Below, one piece after another: positions 42,434 through 50,425 of a DNA stretch of 64,000 nt. The stretch is taken from assembly GCF_035969385.1 (NCBI RefSeq), contig NZ_JAYKKJ010000007.1, positions 124,001 through 188,000 on the forward strand, written 5' to 3'. This DNA comes from SELP01 sp035969385 (GTDB lineage: Bacteria > Pseudomonadota > Alphaproteobacteria > Rhodobacterales > Rhodobacteraceae). The notes beneath the pieces are model-generated. The model was given only the letters and a program-made list of their open reading frames with translations, ran no database searches and was not told the DNA's origin. Numbering within the stretch: the stretch's first letter is position 1; each line of letters begins with the position of its first letter. The translations under genes were made by a program, and so were the position numbers.

Positions 42434-43552
42434 TCAGATACCGGGGGGCGGGGGCGGCGGCATCACCGTGAACAACTGCGCCAGTTCGGCCACGTCGCCC
42501 GCGGGCATCCAGCCGTCCTGCCCCTGCGTCCAGACCATGCTGGCGCGGGTCAGGGCACCATCGGTGACCATCCGGCCCATGGAGGCCTTGGAATAGGGGC
42601 CTTTTACCTCGCCCCCTTCGGCGATGTGCCAGACGTGTTCGACGGGGGGCGGGGGCGGCGGGGCCATCGGCGCGGCCTGCGGCGCGGGGGCACGGCCCCA
42701 CGGGCCCGATTGGGTCGCCATCTGCTGTGCCATGGCCATGCCCATCCCGGCGCCCATGCCCGCGCCCATCGCGCCCGAGGCATCGCCGCCTTTCATCAGG
42801 GCCTCGGCGGTGGCGTATTTCAGGTGATCGCCCAGATCGCCCGTCAACCCGCGCGAGGTGCGGGTATCCAGCGCCGCCTCGACCGCCGGGGGCAGGCTGA
42901 TGTTTTCGATATAGAGCTCGGGGACGGACAGGCCGTATTGCTCCATCACCGGTTCAATGGCCGTGGCGATATGTTTGCCCAGATCGGCGGTATTGGCCGC
43001 CATATCCAGCACCGGGATGCCGGACCCGGCGATCACCCGGCTGAATTCCTGAACGATGATGTTGCGGATCTGGAAGCTGATCTCGTCCATGGTGAATTCA
43101 CCATCGGTGCCGACGATTTCCGACATGAACCGGGCCGGGTCGGACACTTTGACCGTATAGGTGCCAAAAGCGCGGATGCGGGTCGGGCCGAATTCCGGAT
43201 CACGCAGGATGATCGGGTTCTTGGTGCCCCACTTGAGGTTCGCAAACCGGGTGGTGTTGATGAAATAGACCTCTGACTTGAAGGGCGACTGGAACCCGTG
43301 GTCCCAGTGCTGCAACTTCGTCAGGATCGGCATGTTGTTGGTTTCCAGCATGTAGAGGCCGGGGGTGAAGACATCGGCCAGCTGCCCTTCATGAACGAAT
43401 ACGGCGGCCTGCCCTTCGCGCACGGTCAGCTTGGCCCCGTATTTGATCTCGTGGCCTTCGCGTTCGAACCGCCAGACCATCGTGTCGCGGGTGTCATCGA
43501 CCCAATGGATCACGTCGATGAATTCGCCCTTCAGAAAATCGAGAATGCCCAT
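42434..43552 (-). CDS. SPFH-domain protein with C-terminal GYF_2 domain (YdjI/virion-core-like)
   Basis: 372 residues from ATG 43552 (AAAGGAA upstream on the minus strand). The N-terminal half is an SPFH/band-7-like unit (MGILDFLKGEFIDVIHW, KLTVREGQAAVFVHEG, FTPGLYMLETNNMPIL). Next comes a Gly/Met/Ala-rich stretch (GAGMGAGMGMAMAQQ), a polyproline segment, and a GYF_2-type domain (VWHIAEGGEVKGPYSKASM, VWTQGQDGWMPAG). It ends in another proline run. B. subtilis YdjI, of the same type, recruits PspA to the membrane; here no PspA gene is adjacent. Confidence 0.85.
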   Translation of the reverse strand: MGILDFLKGEFIDVIHWVDDTRDTMVWRFEREGHEIKYGAKLTVREGQAAVFVHEGQLADVFTPGLYMLETNNMPILTKLQHWDHGFQSPFKSEVYFINTTRFANLKWGTKNPIILRDPEFGPTRIRAFGTYTVKVSDPARFMSEIVGTDGEFTMDEISFQIRNIIVQEFSRVIAGSGIPVLDMAANTADLGKHIATAIEPVMEQYGLSVPELYIENISLPPAVEAALDTRTSRGLTGDLGDHLKYATAEALMKGGDASGAMGAGMGAGMGMAMAQQMATQSGPWGRAPAPQAAPMAPPPPPPVEHVWHIAEGGEVKGPYSKASMGRMVTDGALTRASMVWTQGQDGWMPAGDVAELAQLFTVMPPPPPPGI

Positions 43553-43571
43553 GTGGTGGTTCCTTTCTTGG

Positions 43572-44531
43572 TCAGACGGGGCCTGTTTCCAGGTATTCAC
43601 GCGCCAGTTGCCGCGCGATCGGCGCGGCTTCGGCGGCGCTCATGCCTGGGTATAGCCGGTCGTCATACAGCATTTTGAGGAGGAGTTCGTCGTGGCTGGT
43701 CAAGAGCCCGAATTCCTCGTCGTCGTTGAAAATGGAGGGGCGGGCGCGGGGGCTGTCGTTGGCCAGCCCCATGCCCTGCGCCAGTTCCTCGTGGATGCAG
43801 GACAGGCGCATCATGTCGGGATGTTCCGCCCGGATCAGGACGATTGCCTGCCGGTAAGTGGCGGTGCCTGGCACGAAGGTGCCGATGACAATGCAATACT
43901 GGTCGCGCGGCAGGGTCAGGAAGGCGTTGACCGAGGCCTGCGACAGGTTCGGCTCCAGCGCCAGCAGCTCTGGCCCAAAGGCGCGCCTTTCGGCCTCGCT
44001 TAGAAACAGGACGTGGAAATTCGGGTTGGCGGTGGTCTGGGTGATCGGCACGCCGGTCAGCCCCGACAGGCGCCGTGCAAAGCTGGCCACGGCGTTGCGG
44101 TCGGTCACCCGCTGTTCAAACCCGACGCTGTCGCCAAAGCGGATGTTCATCCGGATCGGGCTGTCCCAGCGGTGGATCGAATTGATCCGCTGTTGCGACC
44201 GAAGCACCCCGCCGTTGTCGGTATATTCCTCGAACAGGGCGATCCGGACGAAATTCTGCGCCAGTTGCACATCGGTAAAGGGCGTGTCGGGCCCGCCACC
44301 GTCTGTGCGCAACAACCCCTGCGCCAGAAGGTCGGCCTGCACCCGGCGATAATAAAGCGCTAGCGCCTCGCTTTGCGCATCCGGTACAGGATCGGGTGGC
44401 GGGGCGACCCGCGCTTCGGGCCGGGCCGAGGTATCGGGTGGGTTGGGGCCGCCAAAGGGCAGGTCGTCGCAGGCGGCAAGGGACAAGGTCCCTGCCACCA
44501 GCGCAAACCGGAAACCCCAGCGGCCCCGCAT
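43572..44531 (-). CDS. DUF2927 lipoprotein, possible metalloprotease-like
   Basis: 319 residues from ATG 44531. The start gives a lipoprotein signal (FALVAGTLSLAAC, lipobox LAAC). The DUF2927 region carries SCIHEELAQGMGLANDSPRA and IFNDDEEFGLLTSHDELLL. The HEE...  stretch recalls metallopeptidase sites (HExxx), but a catalytic role is unproven. It starts seven bases after the telA stop and ends 19 bases before the SPFH start, so it is part of this operon. Confidence 0.82.
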   Translation of the reverse strand: MRGRWGFRFALVAGTLSLAACDDLPFGGPNPPDTSARPEARVAPPPDPVPDAQSEALALYYRRVQADLLAQGLLRTDGGGPDTPFTDVQLAQNFVRIALFEEYTDNGGVLRSQQRINSIHRWDSPIRMNIRFGDSVGFEQRVTDRNAVASFARRLSGLTGVPITQTTANPNFHVLFLSEAERRAFGPELLALEPNLSQASVNAFLTLPRDQYCIVIGTFVPGTATYRQAIVLIRAEHPDMMRLSCIHEELAQGMGLANDSPRARPSIFNDDEEFGLLTSHDELLLKMLYDDRLYPGMSAAEAAPIARQLAREYLETGPV

Positions 44532-44538
44532 CCGGGCC

Positions 44539-45726
44539 TTATCCCGCGGCCGTGCCGATGGTGTCGCCGACCCCATCGTTGCGGGCCTTGGCGCTGGCCA
44601 GCGTGGCCTTCAACTCGGCTTCCATCTTCTGCAGCTCGACCTCGGCCTCGGCGCGCTTGCGTTTGCCTTCGTCGGCGATCTGCAGGCTTTCGTTGATGGT
44701 GGCGATCAGGTACTCGTTCGCCTCTTTCACCGCGTTGATGTCGAAGACGCCGCGTTCCATTTCCTCGCGGACGACCTTGTTGGCCTCGCGCAGGTTCTTG
44801 GCGTTTGCGGTCAGCAGTTCGTTGGTCAGATCGTTCGCCTCGCGCACGGCCTTTGCCGCCTCGGCGGACCGCTGGATGGTGACGGCCTGCGCCAGCTGGG
44901 TTTCCCACAGCGGCACGGTGTTCACGAGGGTCGAGTTGATCTTGGTGACCAGCGACTTGTCGTTTTCCTGAACCAGACGGATCGAGGGGAGCGACTGCAT
45001 CGTGACCTGGCGGGTCAGTTTCAGGTCGTGCACCCGGCGCTCCAAATCGTCGCGGGCGGCGCGCAGGTCGCGCAGTTCCTGCGCCTTCATCACGCCCTGA
45101 TCTTCGGGCGCGGCGGCAACCTCGGCCTCTTTCGCCGGGATGTCCTTTTCGTCCAGTTCCTTCAGCTTGGCCTCGCCCGCGGCGATGTAGATGGCCAGTT
45201 CGTCGTAGAAGGTCAGGGTCTTGTCATAAAGAACGTCGAGCGATTCAATGTCCTTCAGAAGCACATGTTCATGGCGCAGAAGGTCATCGGTGATCTTGTC
45301 GATCTGGCCCTGAACGCTTTCAAACCGGGCGACAAATTTGGCCATGGGCGCGGCGCGGCCCAACAGCTTTTCCCACCATGTCCGTTTGCGGCGCACGTCC
45401 AGTTCGGACACCGAAAAGCCCCGGATCGTGGTGACGATGTCGCGCAGGCTGTCGCCGGCGGGGCCGACGTCCTTGTTGCGGACACCCTGAAGCATCGACT
45501 GGCTGATTTCCTGCAGTTCGGCCTGCGCGCGGCTGCCGAAGCGGACGATGGAATTGGTGTCGCCCATGTCGATCTCGCCCATTGCGCGGCTGATCTCGGC
45601 GCTGGTCGGTTCGTCGGCGGCATCCAGCGTGATCAACTCCCCTTTCGGTTCGGGCAGGACCACGGCGGTGACCTTTTCAACCTCGGCAAGGGTCGCCTCG
45701 GCCTTCTGGCGGATGGTGTCGGACAT
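44539..45726 (-). CDS. telA: TelA/KlaA family toxic-anion-resistance protein
   Basis: 395 residues, largely helical and coiled-coil. Family stretches: FGSRAQAELQEISQSML, TWWEKLLGRAAPMAKFVARFE and SIRLVQENDKSLVTKINSTLV. TelA-type proteins are linked to tellurite and nisin/cell-envelope stress resistance, but their mechanism is unclear. It sits 18 bases after xpaC, the same pairing as xpaC-yaaN in Bacillus. Long coiled coils might replace PspA as the membrane-stress polymer here; that is speculation. Confidence 0.92.
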   Translation of the reverse strand: MSDTIRQKAEATLAEVEKVTAVVLPEPKGELITLDAADEPTSAEISRAMGEIDMGDTNSIVRFGSRAQAELQEISQSMLQGVRNKDVGPAGDSLRDIVTTIRGFSVSELDVRRKRTWWEKLLGRAAPMAKFVARFESVQGQIDKITDDLLRHEHVLLKDIESLDVLYDKTLTFYDELAIYIAAGEAKLKELDEKDIPAKEAEVAAAPEDQGVMKAQELRDLRAARDDLERRVHDLKLTRQVTMQSLPSIRLVQENDKSLVTKINSTLVNTVPLWETQLAQAVTIQRSAEAAKAVREANDLTNELLTANAKNLREANKVVREEMERGVFDINAVKEANEYLIATINESLQIADEGKRKRAEAEVELQKMEAELKATLASAKARNDGVGDTIGTAAG

Positions 45727-45744
45727 ATCTTCTGTTCCCTCTCG

Positions 45745-46623
45745 TTACTCGGGCCTGACGCCCTCGCGCTGCAAACGGTCGCGCAGCACCTTGATTTCTA
45801 TTTCCATATCGCTGCGGTCATCCGTCAGCATTTTACGGGTCTTTGCGTCGAAACTTGTTTCCAGATCGGTCAGCAGCTGTTCGAAGTCGCCGCGTGCGGC
45901 CGGGTCTGCGCCCCTTCGGTAGAGATCGGCGAATTTGGCGGCGGCGTCGCGCGCGCCCATCAGGTAAACGCCCAGATATTTGCGGGCGCCGGTCAGGTCG
46001 CGAGGGTCTTCCTCGACGGTGCGGATCATCTCGCGGGCGGCGTTCTGGAACTGCACCACGCGCAGGTCCAGCTTGCGGTCCTTCAGGCTGGCCACATGGT
46101 CGGCCATGGCGGAAAGAAAGGCCTCTGCCTCGACCACGACCCGGGCAACGCGGTCTTGTTGGAAGGTGTCGATCCCTTCCATCCGCTTGTCCGACAAGGG
46201 GTCAATCCCGAAGGCGGCCACATGCAGGCCGGTGGCCGCGATGCCAAAGGCAATGGACCCGATCAGGCCTGCGTCGCCGGTCATGCCTGCCAGAAAGACC
46301 CCGATCCCGGTCAGGGCCGAGGCGAGCATCTTGCGGGGCAGGGCGGGGCGGCGGGCGATCTTGCGGGCGTCATAGGCGGCTTCGGCCCGCAAGCCTTCGT
46401 GCAGCAGCCATGCGGCAAGCGCAAGAATGCCCGCGCCGATCAGGCCCAGCATCAGCCCGGTCGGCCCTTCATTCAGCGATGTGAAGGCAAGGATGACCGG
46501 CGGCAGGAACAGAAGGTTGGCCTTGGTTCCGGCCGCATCGACCGTGACCTTGACCGATCCCTTGGGCGCAGTGCCCTTGCCCGCGCCATCGGGGCTGAAT
46601 TCTCCGCCATAGCGTTTCGCCAT
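45745..46623 (-). CDS. XpaC-like membrane protein (5-bromo-4-chloroindolyl phosphate hydrolysis family)
   Basis: 292 residues from ATG 46623, overlapping the previous stop (TGATG). N-terminal part has Gly/Lys-rich start, then several hydrophobic stretches (VILAFTSLNEGPTGLML, LIGAGILALAAWLL, ALTGIGVFLAGMTGDAG). The C-terminal half is helical (about 150-290) like other XpaC proteins (GVYLMGARDAAAKFADLY, DFEQLLTDLETSFD). Despite the name, no phosphatase motif is evident. Conserved linkage with telA supports the family call. Confidence 0.82.
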   Translation of the reverse strand: MAKRYGGEFSPDGAGKGTAPKGSVKVTVDAAGTKANLLFLPPVILAFTSLNEGPTGLMLGLIGAGILALAAWLLHEGLRAEAAYDARKIARRPALPRKMLASALTGIGVFLAGMTGDAGLIGSIAFGIAATGLHVAAFGIDPLSDKRMEGIDTFQQDRVARVVVEAEAFLSAMADHVASLKDRKLDLRVVQFQNAAREMIRTVEEDPRDLTGARKYLGVYLMGARDAAAKFADLYRRGADPAARGDFEQLLTDLETSFDAKTRKMLTDDRSDMEIEIKVLRDRLQREGVRPE

Positions 46624-46844
46624 CAAACCGCCCCCAGCCAGCCCGTGACCACGCCGAACATCAGCGCAAGCAACAGGAGATAGGCGATGGTGCTGAACGT
46701 CTTGCCCATGGGCACGTCCACTCCTCTGCCGGCCTTGGAAACCTCTGCCGCGCTTGTGGCCAGCACGCGCAACAAGATGATGACAGTGATCAGGGCGAGG
46801 CCCACAACCGCCACCAGAACAAAGAAAAGGATGATCCGTCCCAT
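46623..46844 (-). CDS. Small two-helix membrane protein heading the telA cluster
   Basis: 73 residues with two hydrophobic helices (MGRIILFFVLVAVVGLALIT onward to about 30; and TIAYLLLLALMFGVVTGWLG) around a short polar loop. Its stop overlaps the xpaC start. It is the first gene of the six-gene minus-strand cluster. No family recognised. Confidence 0.65.
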   Translation of the reverse strand: MGRIILFFVLVAVVGLALITVIILLRVLATSAAEVSKAGRGVDVPMGKTFSTIAYLLLLALMFGVVTGWLGAV

Positions 46845-47016
46845 TGGTCGAATGCCCCCGCTTCAGAGGCAGGATAGGCAGCCGCGCCGCAGAAAGCGAG
46901 TGTGACCTGACGCCGACAAGAAAAAGTTGCACGACATCAGGCGGCCCGCGCGTGGCGTGTTTGCCAAGTGCCCCATCGCGAAAAACATGGGCGGGGGCGG
47001 TCCGATCCGCAAGGGG

Positions 47017-47829
47017 TCAATCGGTGCGGGATTTCCCCCTTGGTGGCTTGCGGGACCGGGTCGGGCGGGGGCGGGGTTTGTCGGCGGGTTTCAACTCTGC
47101 ATCCAGCCCAAGCTGGTCACGCAGCACGCGGCGCTTGATCTCCTCCACCTCGCCTTCCTTCAGGTTGCCCAGTTGGAACGGGCCATAGGACACCCGGATC
47201 AGCCGGTTCACCACCGCGCCGACCGCCTCCATCGCGCGGCGAATTTCGCGGTTCTTGCCTTCGCGCAGGCTGATGGTCAGCCAGGAATTCGCGCCCTGTT
47301 GGCGGTCAAATGTCGCTTCCATCGGCTGGTAGCGCAGCCCCTCGACCTCGATCCCCTTGCGCAGCTGGTCCAGCTTTTCCTCGGATGGGGCCCCCTTGCA
47401 GCGGACCCGGTAACGGCGCAGCCAGCCGGTGGCGGGCAATTCAAGCCGCCGCTTCATCTCGCCGTCGTTGGTCAGCAACAGAAGCCCTTCGGAATTCAGG
47501 TCAAGCCGCCCGACGGACATGACCCGCGGCATATCGGCGGGCAGGTCGTCAAAGACCGTGGCCCGGCCCTTTTCGTCCCGCGCGCTGGTCACAAGGCCGG
47601 CGGGTTTGTGATACAGCCACAGACGCGGCGGTTCCGGTTCTGACACGGGTTTTCCGTCGACAAGAATACGGTCACGCGCGGTCACGTTCAGCGCGGGCGA
47701 GGTGATGGTCGTGCCGTTCACCTTGACCCGGCCGTCTTCGATCATGCGTTCCGCTTCGCGGCGCGAGGCGACGCCGGCGCGCGACAAAACCTTGGCGATC
47801 CGGTCGCCGCTTGGGGGTGTCTGTGTCAT
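47017..47829 (-). CDS. rluB: RsuA/RluB-type pseudouridine synthase
   Basis: 270 residues. N-terminal S4 domain (DRIAKVLSRAGVASRREAER) and the synthase core with catalytic Asp in SVGRLDLNSEGLLLLTND and REGKNREIRRAMEAVG. The C-terminal tail is basic and proline-rich (PRPRPTRSRKPPRGKSRTD), which suits rRNA contact. It would make pseudouridine in 23S rRNA (RluB/E-like) or 16S rRNA (RsuA-like); the subfamily assignment is moderate. Confidence 0.88.
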   Translation of the reverse strand: MTQTPPSGDRIAKVLSRAGVASRREAERMIEDGRVKVNGTTITSPALNVTARDRILVDGKPVSEPEPPRLWLYHKPAGLVTSARDEKGRATVFDDLPADMPRVMSVGRLDLNSEGLLLLTNDGEMKRRLELPATGWLRRYRVRCKGAPSEEKLDQLRKGIEVEGLRYQPMEATFDRQQGANSWLTISLREGKNREIRRAMEAVGAVVNRLIRVSYGPFQLGNLKEGEVEEIKRRVLRDQLGLDAELKPADKPRPRPTRSRKPPRGKSRTD

Positions 47830-47871
47830 GCCTTTCCGGTTACGCGCAGGCCGCCATCTTGTCCAGCGGGC

Positions 47872-47960
47872 GGTGGGTTGAAACCCACCTTACGTTTAGG
47901 GGCGCTGCCCCTCTGGCCCTTTGGGCCATTCACCCCGAAGTATTTGGGGCAAAATGAGAG
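47872..47960. repeat. Long intergenic repeat unit, copy 2
   Basis: Same order as copy 1 at 24554: palindrome GGTGGGTTGAAACCCACC (47872-47889), GGGGC.../...GCCCC and GGCCC/GGGCC hairpins, and ATTTGGGGCAAAATGAGAG to 47960. It differs by a few substitutions and a two-base shortening in the second hairpin loop. Confidence 0.85.
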
Positions 47961-48012
47961 TCCATTCTTCTTTGGGTCAAAAATATCCTCTGGGGGCCAT
48001 GAATGATCTGGT

Positions 48013-48055
48013 GGGGGGCGAAGCGCCCCCCGGGTAAGGTGGGTCTTGACCCACC
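48013..48055. repeat. Two hairpins upstream of tadA
   Basis: GGGGGGCG-AAG-CGCCCCCC (48013-48031) followed by GGTGGGTC-TT-GACCCACC (48038-48055). The latter is identical in sequence to the palindrome at 39817. Both lie between the minus-strand pseudouridine synthase and tadA and extend the repeat-rich tract that begins at 47872. Confidence 0.75.
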
Positions 48056-48098
48056 ATGCGCCCTTGCCCGCGCATCGTGGGCCTGCGTAGAAGGGGGC

Positions 48099-48551
48099 AT
48101 GGCATTTCGCAGTCATATGCAGGCAGCACTGGAAGAGGCGCGCGCGGCGGCCGATCGGGGCGAGGTTCCCGTCGGGGCTGTTGTCGTATCGCCGGAGGGA
48201 GCAGTTGTCGCCCGCGCCGGAAACCGCACGCGCGAATTGAACGACCCGACCGCCCATGCGGAGGTTCTGGCGATCCGCGCGGCCTGCGCGGCGCGGGGGC
48301 GGGAACGGCTGCCGGGCCATGACCTTTACGTCACACTTGAACCCTGCCCGATGTGTGCCGCCGCGATCTCCTTTGCCCGTATCGGCAGGCTGTATTATGG
48401 CGCTGCCGATCCGAAATCCGGTGGCGTCGCACAGGGCGCCCGCGTCTATGCGCATCCGCAATGCCACCATGTGCCCGAGGTTTATGACGGGATTGGAGCG
48501 CGCGAAGCCGAGGCCCTTTTGAAACGGTTCTTCGAGGATCGCCGCGGCTAG
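48099..48551 (+). CDS. tadA: tRNA-specific adenosine-34 deaminase
   Basis: 150 residues from ATG 48099. Cytidine-deaminase-like fold with zinc motifs PTAHAEVLAIR (His and catalytic Glu) and LEPCPMCAAAIS (PCxxC), plus VPVGAVVV near the start and ADPKSGGVAQGA after the zinc site. It converts A34 to inosine in tRNA-Arg(ACG). The start follows the repeat tract by 43 bases, so any hairpin there would lie in or just before its leader. Confidence 0.94.
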   Translation: MAFRSHMQAALEEARAAADRGEVPVGAVVVSPEGAVVARAGNRTRELNDPTAHAEVLAIRAACAARGRERLPGHDLYVTLEPCPMCAAAISFARIGRLYYGAADPKSGGVAQGARVYAHPQCHHVPEVYDGIGAREAEALLKRFFEDRRG

Positions 48552-48607
48552 TCCCACGCTGCCTTTGTGAAACAGCCTTGACAGGCGGGGTCCGTGAGAT
48601 CATCATT

Positions 48608-48620
48608 TGAACAATGTTCA
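48608..48620. promoter_or_regulatory. TGAACA-A-TGTTCA palindrome upstream of DUF5671 gene
   Basis: Perfect six-base arms around one base, ending 19 bases before the start codon at 48640. The arms are identical to those of the palindrome at 768-781 before ivd, though the centre is one base shorter. Could be the operator of a TetR-type regulator, or chance. Confidence 0.35.
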
Positions 48621-48639
48621 TATTTATCGGGAGGCCACA

Positions 48640-49266
48640 ATGGCCGTCAGAGAAGAGCTTGTCACCTTTACCCGTGACGCCCTTGTTGCGGGCAAATCGC
48701 GTGAGGATATCTCGGGTGCGATGGAGCAGGCCGGCTGGTCCGGACCGGAAGTGGCCGAGGCGCTGGCCGCCTTTGCAGATACGGATTTCACGCCCCCGGT
48801 TCCGCGTCCCCGCGCCGTGGTGTCAGCGCGGGATTTCTTTATCTACGTCCTGATTTTCGGGATGATGCTGACCTCGGCCATCGCACTCGTTGTCCTTTGC
48901 TTCAACCTGATCGAGCTGACGATTGGCGACACGAGCTACCCGCGCTATGTGCTCAACAGCATTCGGGACGGGATCGCGGTGTTGATCGTCAGCGTACCGC
49001 TCTTGATCTGGCTGCACCTGCGCGAGAACAAGCGCCTTGCGGCCTCGCCCGGGCGGCGGCGGTCGGCGATCCGCAAATGGGTCGCCTCCATTTCCCTTCT
49101 GATCGCGGCCGGTGCATTTCTGGGCGATGTGATCTTTGCCTTGCAGCAGCTGTTGCGTGGGGACATGACCCTTGAATTCCTGCTGCGGGTTCTGGTGGTT
49201 GCCATCGTGTCTGGCGGGGTGTTCCAGTTCTACCGCCACGATCTGTCGGATGAGGATGCGGCATGA
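48640..49266 (+). CDS. DUF5671 membrane protein
   Basis: 208 residues from ATG 48640 (GGGAGG nine bases upstream). The N-terminal ~45 residues are helical and UBA-like (LVAGKSREDISGAMEQAGW). Four hydrophobic segments follow: DFFIYVLIFGMMLTSAIAL, IAVLIVSVPLLIWLHL, WVASISLLIAAGAFLGDVIF and FLLRVLVVAIVSGGVFQFY. This arrangement matches DUF5671. Function unknown. The stop overlaps the next gene by ATGA. Confidence 0.8.
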   Translation: MAVREELVTFTRDALVAGKSREDISGAMEQAGWSGPEVAEALAAFADTDFTPPVPRPRAVVSARDFFIYVLIFGMMLTSAIALVVLCFNLIELTIGDTSYPRYVLNSIRDGIAVLIVSVPLLIWLHLRENKRLAASPGRRRSAIRKWVASISLLIAAGAFLGDVIFALQQLLRGDMTLEFLLRVLVVAIVSGGVFQFYRHDLSDEDAA

Positions 49267-49670
49267 CCCGTTTCGCGCTTCTTGGCCTTGGGGCGCTTCT
49301 GGTCGCCGCATTGGGCTACGCCTTCTGGCTGGTTGGCGGGCCGGGGCAGGCGCGGGTCGACGCCCGCGACCAGCAGCGCCTGCAAAACCTCGAAACGGTC
49401 ATCGGCCATCTGCGCTGCACCACCCCGTCGGTCGTTCTGCCAGAAAATCTGAGCGACATTGCGGATACCCGGTATTGTGACCGGTCGATGTGGGGCTTTG
49501 ACCGGGCGGTCACTGACGAAGAATTGCCGATGGTCTATACCCGCCTGTCGGATACCGAATTCCGCCTGTGTCAGGAGTTCGAGGATATGGACCGCCTGTC
49601 CAGCCTGCTGCGTCTGCCTGAAGGGCTGGATCCGGCGACCGGATGCTATACCGGCCGCCTGCGTCCCTGA
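49263..49670 (+). CDS. Membrane-anchored protein of unknown function
   Basis: 135 residues. One N-terminal helix (FALLGLGALLVAALGYAFWL) is probably an uncleaved anchor, with the rest outside the cytoplasm. Four cysteines (HLRCTTP, RYCDRS, RLCQEF, TGCYTG) suggest two disulfides. The start overlaps the DUF5671 stop, so the two form an operon and may interact. I do not recognise a family. Confidence 0.7.
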   Translation: MTRFALLGLGALLVAALGYAFWLVGGPGQARVDARDQQRLQNLETVIGHLRCTTPSVVLPENLSDIADTRYCDRSMWGFDRAVTDEELPMVYTRLSDTEFRLCQEFEDMDRLSSLLRLPEGLDPATGCYTGRLRP

Positions 49671-49673
49671 CCG

Positions 49674-50369
49674 TCAGAGGCTGATCGGCTCCAGAACGCT
49701 GGGTTCGATCAGCCGCACATTGGCGGGCAGGCCGTTCTTCAGGTCCTCCGCGTCCTGCGCAAGGATCGGGAAGGTCTTGTAGTGGCAGGGGATCACCACG
49801 TCGAAGTCGAAGAACCGGCGCGCCGCGTAGGCTGCCCCCTCCATGTCCATCGTGTAGTGCCCACCGGCGCAGAGGATGCCGATATCGGGTTTATAGCGGT
49901 CGGCGATCACCTCCATATCCGCCATCACGTCCGTATCGCCCGAGACATAGATGGAATGGTCTTCGCCCCGGATAATGAACCCGGCCTCACCCCCCGCGTA
50001 TTGCACGCCACCCCGGAAATCCACGCTGGAGGAATGCAGCGCATGAACCATGCTGACCCAGGCCTTGCCGAGGAAAATGGTGCCGCCCTTGCCAAAACCT
50101 ATGGCTTGAACCCCGTCTTCGTCCCCCAGAAGTTCCGCCAGTTCGTGGATGCAGGCAATCGGGACCCCGTGGTCCCGTGCGATCCCGATCGCATTGGCCG
50201 CGTGGTCGCCGTGGCCGTGGGTCAGAAGGATCGCGGTGACGCCTGCCACGGCCTCTGCCTCGCGCCCTTCGGGGAAGGCGGGGTTGCCGGTCATCCACGG
50301 GTCGATCAGGAGCACCTGATCCTCGATCTCGATCCGGAAACCGGAATGTCCTAGCCAGGTGATTTTCAT
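49674..50369 (-). CDS. UPF0173/UlaG-type metal-dependent hydrolase
   Basis: 231 residues, metallo-beta-lactamase fold. Motifs: WLGHSGFRIEIEDQVLLIDPW, ILLTHGHGDHAANAI (HxHxDH), YVSGDTDVMADM and VIPCHYKTFPIL. Substrate unknown; close relatives are annotated UPF0173. Its stop is three bases from the stop of the convergent unknown gene. Confidence 0.9.
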   Translation of the reverse strand: MKITWLGHSGFRIEIEDQVLLIDPWMTGNPAFPEGREAEAVAGVTAILLTHGHGDHAANAIGIARDHGVPIACIHELAELLGDEDGVQAIGFGKGGTIFLGKAWVSMVHALHSSSVDFRGGVQYAGGEAGFIIRGEDHSIYVSGDTDVMADMEVIADRYKPDIGILCAGGHYTMDMEGAAYAARRFFDFDVVIPCHYKTFPILAQDAEDLKNGLPANVRLIEPSVLEPISL

Positions 50370-50425
50370 GGGGCCCTCCCTGTGATCTGATAGGGGCAGG
50401 ATAGGGCAGGACAGGCAGGACGCAA

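Noticed and set aside
44443..46683. Plus-strand frame of about 746 codons opposite telA and xpaC
   Set aside because: Antisense to collinear, overlapping minus-strand genes; no motif.
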